A DNA stretch of 37,064 nucleotides from the NCBI GenBank assembly GCA_020073105.1, contig JAIQFW010000012.1, positions 1 to 37,064 of the forward strand. The letters run 5' to 3'. The notes beneath the pieces were generated by a model. The model searched no databases, had not been told where the DNA came from, and saw only the letters and a list, made by a program, of their open reading frames with translations. Made by a program: the position numbers and the translations under genes. Shown piece by piece: positions 32,718 to 37,064 of this stretch (position 1 is its first letter; every line of letters begins with the position of its first letter). Source of the stretch: Terriglobia bacterium. GTDB lineage: Bacteria; Acidobacteriota; Terriglobia; Terriglobales; Acidobacteriaceae.

Positions 32718-33638
32718 GTGGATCCTGCGTTGGCATTGGCGAGCTTCGCCCTCGGGCTGGCATTCGGCAGCTTCCTGAACGTGTGTATCTACCGCTTGCC
32801 GCGGGAGATCTCCGTCGTCCACCCGCGATCAAGCTGTCCCAACTGCAAACAGCCCATTGCCTTCTACGATAATGTCCCCATTCTGAGCTGGCTTCTGCTG
32901 CGCGGCCGCTGCCGCCATTGCCAGGCTCCGATTTCTCCACGTTATCTCGTGATTGAACTGCTTACCGGCCTGCTCTTTCTCGCCTGCTACGGGCACTTTG
33001 GGGCGACGTTGGCTTCTTTGAAGTACTGCACCCTCGGCTACCTGTTGCTGGGATTGATCTTCACCGATGCGGAAACCCAGCTCCTCCCGGACGAAATGAC
33101 TCTGTCTGGACTGGGGTTGGGGCTGCTGTTCAGCACGATTGTTCCGGTGAACGATCTGGTGTCGCAGATTCTTCCCGGCCTGGTTTCCCTGCCCGGGGCC
33201 GATAGTTCGTGGCGCATTCTGTCGGCGCTCGACTCCCTCACCGGAGCGGTGGTTGGCGCTTCTTTCATTTACGGCGCGGGAGCCATCTATCTGCGCGCCC
33301 GCGGCGTAGAAGGCATGGGGTTCGGCGACGTCAAATTGATGGCCATGGTGGGGGCGTTTCTGGGTACCCGGTTAACCATATTCACGATTTTCGCGGGGTC
33401 GATCGCGGGTTCGTTGTTCGGCCTTTGGACGCTGTCGGCAATCTGGATGAAGCGCACTCAGCGGCGCATGCAGCGCCATCACGAGTCCGCCAGCGAGGCG
33501 CGGCGGCATGCCTGGGTATCCGCCACCATCGCTCTGCGACGGTTCCCCATGCCCTTCGGCGTATTTCTGGGTGGCATGGCGATGGTTGCGCTCTTCTTTG
33601 GCAACCAGTTTCTGCGCTGGTACTGGAGGTTGCTGTGA
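32718..33638 (+). CDS. pilD: Prepilin peptidase / N-methyltransferase (type IV pilus, type II secretion)
   Basis: PilD cleaves the leader of type IV prepilins and pseudopilins and methylates the new N-terminus, in the inner membrane. The N-terminal methylase-type domain has LAFGSFLNVCIYRLPR and the two CxxC pairs Cys40/Cys43 and Cys65/Cys68 (SCPNCKQPI, RCRHCQAPIS). The catalytic aspartates are Asp118 (IFTDAETQLLPDEMT) and Asp204 (GMGFGDVKLMAMVGAFLG). About eight hydrophobic segments are visible. The frame is open from TTG 32703; GTG 32718 is chosen because AAGGAG lies at 32709-32714, but the spacing is short and the start uncertain. TATAAT at 32669-32674 may be its -10 box. Its stop overlaps the start of the next gene. 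Confidence 0.93.
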   Translation: MDPALALASFALGLAFGSFLNVCIYRLPREISVVHPRSSCPNCKQPIAFYDNVPILSWLLLRGRCRHCQAPISPRYLVIELLTGLLFLACYGHFGATLASLKYCTLGYLLLGLIFTDAETQLLPDEMTLSGLGLGLLFSTIVPVNDLVSQILPGLVSLPGADSSWRILSALDSLTGAVVGASFIYGAGAIYLRARGVEGMGFGDVKLMAMVGAFLGTRLTIFTIFAGSIAGSLFGLWTLSAIWMKRTQRRMQRHHESASEARRHAWVSATIALRRFPMPFGVFLGGMAMVALFFGNQFLRWYWRLL

Positions 33639-34489
33639 GGCTCCTGAGCAACCCCATGGTGGCGCGCATGCTGCTGGCATTGTTTGTTTCGGGATTCGCG
33701 TGCCTGGCAGCAATCGTGTTGGTGTGCGTCTTACGCCGAAAGCTTACGAGTGACGAGGCGCTCGAGGATACGCACCCTGATGCGGAACAATTTCCCTTGC
33801 ACACCTTTCAGGCGGTCATTCAAGACTTGAAGTTACAGAAGCACGAACTGCTCAGTGCCCAGCAGGCGGAAAGGCGGCGAGCCAAGACCGCGGAGAACAT
33901 CAGCGCCGCTGTGCTCTCCCATCTGGCCAGCGGGGTAATGTTCTTCAGCCAAAATGGTTTGGTCCGCCAGGCCAACGGCGCAGCCAAGAACATACTGGGG
34001 TTCGCCTCGCCGGTCGGGATGAGTGCCGACGAGATATTCCGTGATGCGGTTTCAGTTTCCGATCCGCGGTCCAAGCTGTCGGAAGTGGTGAGATCCAGTT
34101 TGCAGCAGCAGCTTCCGGAGCTGCGCCTGCGGGCACACTATGTCACTCCGGTGGGTGCCAGACGCATCCTGGAATTTTCGCTGACGGCGGTACGCTCAGC
34201 CTCACAGGAGGTGCTGGGTGCAGCGTGTCTGATTAACGACCAGACAGAAGCGGAGCTGATGCAGAAACAGCAGCAACTGCGCGGAGAGATGTCCGCCGAG
34301 ATGGCGCTTGCGCTACGCACCTCCCTGGCCACAATTTCCGGCTATGCGCAGCAACTAAGTACCGGCCGGGACTTGGCGCAGACGCAGCAATTGGCCTCTG
34401 ACATCATTTCCGAGGCAGCACACTTGAACGACACCATCGGTGGTTTTCTCGTCGGCAAGAAGGCCGCGACGAGCTCCGCTGGAGCCTAA
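33635..34489 (+). CDS. Membrane PAS protein with degenerate histidine-kinase dimerisation domain
   Basis: A 284-residue protein: one N-terminal membrane helix (LLALFVSGFACLAAIVLVCVL), a coiled coil (residues about 57-90), a PAS-like domain (VMFFSQNGLVRQANGAAKNILGF onwards, to about 205), and a C-terminal helical hairpin resembling HisKA. Where a kinase has HELRTPL, this has L225-A-L-R-T-S-L231, so the phosphoacceptor histidine and following glutamate are gone, and no HATPase domain follows. It therefore cannot be an autophosphorylating kinase. The GTG start at 33635 overlaps the pilD stop by three bases and has GGAGG at 33624-33628, showing coupling. It may be a remnant or adaptor form of a PilS-like sensor; that is inference from position. 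Confidence 0.78.
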   Translation: MRLLSNPMVARMLLALFVSGFACLAAIVLVCVLRRKLTSDEALEDTHPDAEQFPLHTFQAVIQDLKLQKHELLSAQQAERRRAKTAENISAAVLSHLASGVMFFSQNGLVRQANGAAKNILGFASPVGMSADEIFRDAVSVSDPRSKLSEVVRSSLQQQLPELRLRAHYVTPVGARRILEFSLTAVRSASQEVLGAACLINDQTEAELMQKQQQLRGEMSAEMALALRTSLATISGYAQQLSTGRDLAQTQQLASDIISEAAHLNDTIGGFLVGKKAATSSAGA

Positions 34490-34548
34490 CTGATTGCGGC
34501 CGGCCCCTCCACTCGAGACGAGGGTTCGGCACGAAGGATGGAGCAACT

Positions 34549-35163
34549 ATGAAACGCACACTCTATGTTTGGCTTGCTGGAATCGTTCTGGCGGGCATCA
34601 CCGTTCCGGTTTCTGGCGCGCAGGACTCTGGCGCCCCGGAGCCTTCACTGGGCAGCTACGCGCGCGCCGTCCGCAAGGACAAGAAGCCGCAAGCCGCCAA
34701 ACAGTTCGACAACGACACGTTACCCAAGAACGATACACTCAGTGTCGTCGGCAATGCGCCCACCCCCTCCGATGCGCAGCCTGGCGACCAAGGTCAGACC
34801 GCGGCCGATACCGCACCGAAGACCACGATCACTCCTGGGGAATCACCCGAGCAGCGGCAGCAAGTTTACGACCAGTGGCAGAAGAAAATAACCGACCAGC
34901 AAACCCAGGTGGACATGCTGGCACGCGAACTGGATGTTGCGCAGCGCGAGTACCGCCTGCGTGCCGCCGCCTTCTACGCCGATGCCGGCGACCGCATGCG
35001 CAATCAGGCCGCATGGGACAAGGAAGACGCGGACTACAAGACGAAGATGGCCGATAAGCAGAAGGCGCTCGACGACGCCAAACAACAGTTGGCCAACATG
35101 CAGGAAGAGGCCCGCAAGTCGGGCGTGCCGTCCTCGGCGCGCGAACCCTCGCAGCACGAGTAA
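34549..35163 (+). CDS. Secreted coiled-coil protein of unknown function
   Basis: I do not recognise a family. The 204-residue product has a signal peptide (LYVWLAGIVLAGITVPVSGAQ), about 80 residues of low-complexity Pro/Asp/Thr-rich sequence, and then two long amphipathic helices likely to form coiled coils (YDQWQKKITDQQTQVDMLA and KMADKQKALDDAKQQLANMQ). It contains a segment (LDVAQREYRLRAAAFYADAG) often seen in small acidobacterial periplasmic proteins, as far as I recall. There are no cysteines. It starts 59 bases after the PAS gene and could be part of the pilD transcript. An inverted repeat follows the stop. Confidence 0.75.
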   Translation: MKRTLYVWLAGIVLAGITVPVSGAQDSGAPEPSLGSYARAVRKDKKPQAAKQFDNDTLPKNDTLSVVGNAPTPSDAQPGDQGQTAADTAPKTTITPGESPEQRQQVYDQWQKKITDQQTQVDMLARELDVAQREYRLRAAAFYADAGDRMRNQAAWDKEDADYKTKMADKQKALDDAKQQLANMQEEARKSGVPSSAREPSQHE

Positions 35164-35181
35164 CAAGAGTCTTTCATGGCG

Positions 35182-35212
35182 GGCCCTCGAACCTATGCGA
35201 GGGCCTTCCCTT
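35182..35212. terminator. Probable bidirectional terminator hairpin
   Basis: GGCCCTCG (35182-35189) pairs perfectly with CGAGGGCC (35198-35205) around an 8-nt loop, followed by TTCCCTTTCT. It lies between the stop of the coiled-coil gene and overlaps the 3' end of the convergent DinB-like gene (stop at 35193). The T-tract is interrupted, so the strength is uncertain. Confidence 0.6.
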
Positions 35213-35726
35213 TCTGTCTTCGTAGTTTCCAAATCTGCCTCAGGTGATGCCGCCCGTGTATCCAATGGAATTTTCGCCATTGCCAGGTGGTTAGCGGGCC
35301 CAGGACCGGATGGTCCAATACGCGGGTGCGCTTCCCAAAACGTGCTTCACACTTGGTGATGATGTCGTCCATCGCCTCGATCTGAGGACCGATCCCCTTC
35401 ACAACTTCTTCCGCGGCCATGCCGCGTGGTATGGTCCGCTCCGGGGCTTCTCGACCTGGAGGAAAGTAGCCGAGGGTGACCACGAGCAAGGTGGAGGCCC
35501 GTTCCTTCAAGGTCGCGTTCCGCGCCAGCGGCTTTCCCTCCTGTAAGCAGCGCTCAAAACCCTTTACGGTACCGCGGTACGTGAGGTAGAGGTGCTCCAG
35601 CACCTCAGCCGTGCTCCATTTGCCCTCGGGGTGGCGGGAAAGGTCCTCCGCATCCGTCGCCCGGATCACTGAACTGATTGCCTCCTGTAACCTTTGCAGA
35701 TACCAGTCCACGGCAATTCTCCCCAT
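35193..35726 (-). CDS. DinB-like (DUF1569/DUF664-type) four-helix protein
   Basis: A 177-residue protein with the DinB/YfiT fold pattern: helix 1 DWYLQRLQEAISSVIRATDAE, the segment WSTAEVLEHLYLTYRGT that carries the first metal-binding histidine, and the C-terminal HGRHHLRQIWKLRR with the further histidines. Such proteins bind a divalent metal and some are bacillithiol or mycothiol transferases, but the thiol substrate here is unknown. The frame continues upstream to an ATG at 35753; the start at 35726 gives the normal N-terminus, although neither has a good Shine-Dalgarno. The gene converges on the coiled-coil gene and its stop lies inside the terminator hairpin. It is divergent from the downstream lipoprotein gene. 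Confidence 0.82.
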   Translation of the reverse strand: MGRIAVDWYLQRLQEAISSVIRATDAEDLSRHPEGKWSTAEVLEHLYLTYRGTVKGFERCLQEGKPLARNATLKERASTLLVVTLGYFPPGREAPERTIPRGMAAEEVVKGIGPQIEAMDDIITKCEARFGKRTRVLDHPVLGPLTTWQWRKFHWIHGRHHLRQIWKLRRQKGKALA

Positions 35727-35788
35727 CGCATCTAGTAAAATGAACCCCGACATCCGGTTGCAAAATCTTACGCCTTTAGGAAGGTGCT

Positions 35789-36409
35789 ATGAAGAAGCTG
35801 CTGATGGCGGCGCTGGCGCTGCTGGCGATGGCTGGTTGTTCCTCTGAACCCGCCAAGCCGGCGCAGAGCGAGAAACCAAAGCCCAAAGCTACCGACTTTG
35901 AGACCGGTCGGGTCGCCTTCCAGAGGCTCTACGTTGCTGCCCACGGCTGGGCGCACGACGCGCAGGCTTTCCGATTAGAGTCTCAACTTACCGCCGATTC
36001 CAAGGGCAAAGAGGGCAAGGCGGACGTGTGGCGCGCGGCCTTCGCCTCCCCGACACAACGCAGCGTGAAGCCTTACGTCTGGTCGGGTACGGATGCGTCG
36101 GACGCGCCCTCCCGCGGCGTTACTCCCGGGACCGAGGACTCCTACAGTCCCAGCAACTCCTCCACCCAGATCTTCGACATTGCGTTCCTGAAGGTGGATT
36201 CTGACAAGGCCCTCGAGGTCGCCCAGAAGCACGGTGGCGACAAGGTACTGGAGAAGGATCCCGACACACCAGTCCTGTATATGCTGGACTGGAGTCGCGC
36301 CACGAACCAACTGATCTGGCATGTGATTTACGGAACCAGCCGCGACGATGCCAAGCTGCGGGTGGCGGTAAATGCCTCCAGCGGCGACTTCATCCGGGTG
36401 GAAAAGTAA
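35789..36409 (+). CDS. Lipoprotein of unknown function
   Basis: The 206-residue product has a lipoprotein signal (KKLLMAALALLAMAGC) with Cys17 as lipidation site, followed by a Pro/Lys-rich linker. The remainder is one domain of about 165 residues with no name I can give. The C-terminal stretch (LIWHVIYGTSRDDAKLRVAVNASSGDF) resembles the last strands of PepSY-like domains, but this is weak. GAAGG sits seven to eight bases before the ATG. TAAAAT at 35734-35739 on the plus strand could be its -10 box. It faces away from the DinB-like gene and converges on the TPR gene that ends at 36440. Confidence 0.78.
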   Translation: MKKLLMAALALLAMAGCSSEPAKPAQSEKPKPKATDFETGRVAFQRLYVAAHGWAHDAQAFRLESQLTADSKGKEGKADVWRAAFASPTQRSVKPYVWSGTDASDAPSRGVTPGTEDSYSPSNSSTQIFDIAFLKVDSDKALEVAQKHGGDKVLEKDPDTPVLYMLDWSRATNQLIWHVIYGTSRDDAKLRVAVNASSGDFIRVEK

Positions 36410-36439
36410 CCCCGCTCAGCCGACAACCCATTCTGGATG

Positions 36440-37030
36440 CTACTTCGGTGGTGTCTTCTCCGAGGTTTGCTTCTCGGCAGACCCCAGCTTCGCTAGTGCT
36501 TTGCGCGCGTCTTTTGACAGCGGCCCTTGCGGAAGAATTCTCAAATACTCCTGGTAGTGGGTAACGGCCTCGTCAGGCTGGTACAGTTTCTCGTAGCACT
36601 GCGCCAGGCGGAAATTGGCCACCGCGTCGTTCTCCTTGTAGATCAGTGCATCCTGGTAGCGGGCCAGTGCGGCCTTGTAATTCTTTCTTTTGAAATAGTA
36701 GTCGCCAACCTCGTTGTCCTTAGCAGCACGATAAGGATTGAAGGCATGGAGTTCCTGAACGTCCCCGGCAGGGCCTTCATCGGCATCGGAGACGCCGGTC
36801 CCGCGGTTTGGATGGTCCTTGGCATCATCCTTGGGCGGGCTGACATCGATCCGTGTATCGCGGCTGGAACTCTCGCCCGCTTCGCCACGCCGCGCACGAG
36901 ACTTTTCCTCGTCAGAACGCGGGGGCGCCTGGTTTTGCCCGGGTGATTGATCAGACTGGGGGATTTGCTGGGCGAGGGCCCAACCTGGAAAGCAGACCGA
37001 CACAAGTACCCCAATAATCAACCCACGCAT
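36440..37030 (-). CDS. Periplasmic TPR protein (BamD/YbgF-like repeats)
   Basis: A 196-residue protein with a signal peptide (LIIGVLVSVCFPGWALAQQ). A hydrophilic linker rich in Ser, Asp and Arg comes next, then about two and a half tetratricopeptide repeats: NEVGDYYFKRKNYKAALARYQDAL, DAVANFRLAQCYEKLYQPDEAVTHYQEYL and a partial C-terminal KDARKALAKLG helix. The repeat wording (YYFKRKNYKAALARY) is like that of outer-membrane assembly lipoprotein BamD and YbgF. There is no lipobox cysteine and the repeat number is too low for BamD, so it is best called a TPR protein. Its function is unknown. Confidence 0.82.
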   Translation of the reverse strand: MRGLIIGVLVSVCFPGWALAQQIPQSDQSPGQNQAPPRSDEEKSRARRGEAGESSSRDTRIDVSPPKDDAKDHPNRGTGVSDADEGPAGDVQELHAFNPYRAAKDNEVGDYYFKRKNYKAALARYQDALIYKENDAVANFRLAQCYEKLYQPDEAVTHYQEYLRILPQGPLSKDARKALAKLGSAEKQTSEKTPPK

Positions 37031-37064
37031 AGACAGATTCTAAACCTTGGGTAAGAGATCTGCG

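Noticed and set aside
1-37064. tRNA genes, CRISPR arrays, transposases, integrases or phage genes
   Set aside because: No T-arm-like GTTCRANNC segment with cloverleaf pairing, no regularly spaced direct repeats of 25-40 bp and no recognisable mobile-element proteins were found by eye.

Overview
The window looks like chromosomal DNA of a diderm, GC-rich (roughly 60 %) member of the Acidobacteriota, probably a Koribacter/Terriglobia-like soil lineage, possibly a metagenome-derived contig. This is inferred from lipid A synthesis (LpxB), a protein built of Gloeobacter/Verrucomicrobia-type 'GloVer' repeats, VCBS and NHL propeller proteins, an M1-like protein fused to TPRs, and dispersed short-period repeats between genes. 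No tRNA, rRNA, CRISPR array, transposase or prophage was seen.

Layout. 1-756: an ORF that runs in frame through pieces of three unrelated families and ends in an N-terminally truncated EAL domain. 757-3178: an island-like stretch with a membrane protein and an alpha/beta hydrolase in one operon, flanked by two gene-poor gaps. 3179-6852: lpxB, a secreted M1-family pseudo-peptidase with TPRs, and a small membrane-protein gene broken by one TGA. 6914-10754 (minus): esterase, fabH and a membrane protein of unknown function. 10800-10901 (minus): the 4.5S-type SRP RNA (ffs). 11033-14551: a TgpA-like transglutaminase (+) and a GloVer-repeat protein (-). 14637-23661 (+): rimO, yacG, pgpA, a TIG/NHL protein, cinA, thpR, plsY, gpsA and an HD-GYP phosphodiesterase. 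23748-26723 (+): ftsY, ribD, ribE. 26775-29815 (minus): an MlaF-like ABC ATPase, mobA and a VCBS-repeat protein. 30038-37030: a PilZ protein, a BON lipoprotein, cytochrome c, prepilin peptidase followed by an overlapping degenerate kinase-like protein, a coiled-coil secreted protein, a DinB-like protein, a lipoprotein and a TPR protein.

Themes. Membrane and envelope lipid functions dominate (lpxB, fabH, pgpA, plsY, gpsA, MlaF-like ATPase). Both the SRP RNA and its receptor gene ftsY are present. Cyclic-di-GMP proteins are scattered (EAL fragment, HD-GYP, PilZ), with a type IV pilus/secretion peptidase nearby.

The most unusual material is (i) degenerate heptanucleotide arrays (consensus GCYAANT) arranged as inverted arms, which supply the start codon of thpR, the stop codon of ribD and the Shine-Dalgarno of ribE, with a related array behind the ffs promoter; (ii) the three-family chimeric ORF at the left edge; (iii) an M1 peptidase whose zinc-binding and catalytic residues are all replaced; and (iv) a PAS protein with a histidine-kinase H-box lacking its histidine, translationally coupled to the prepilin peptidase.
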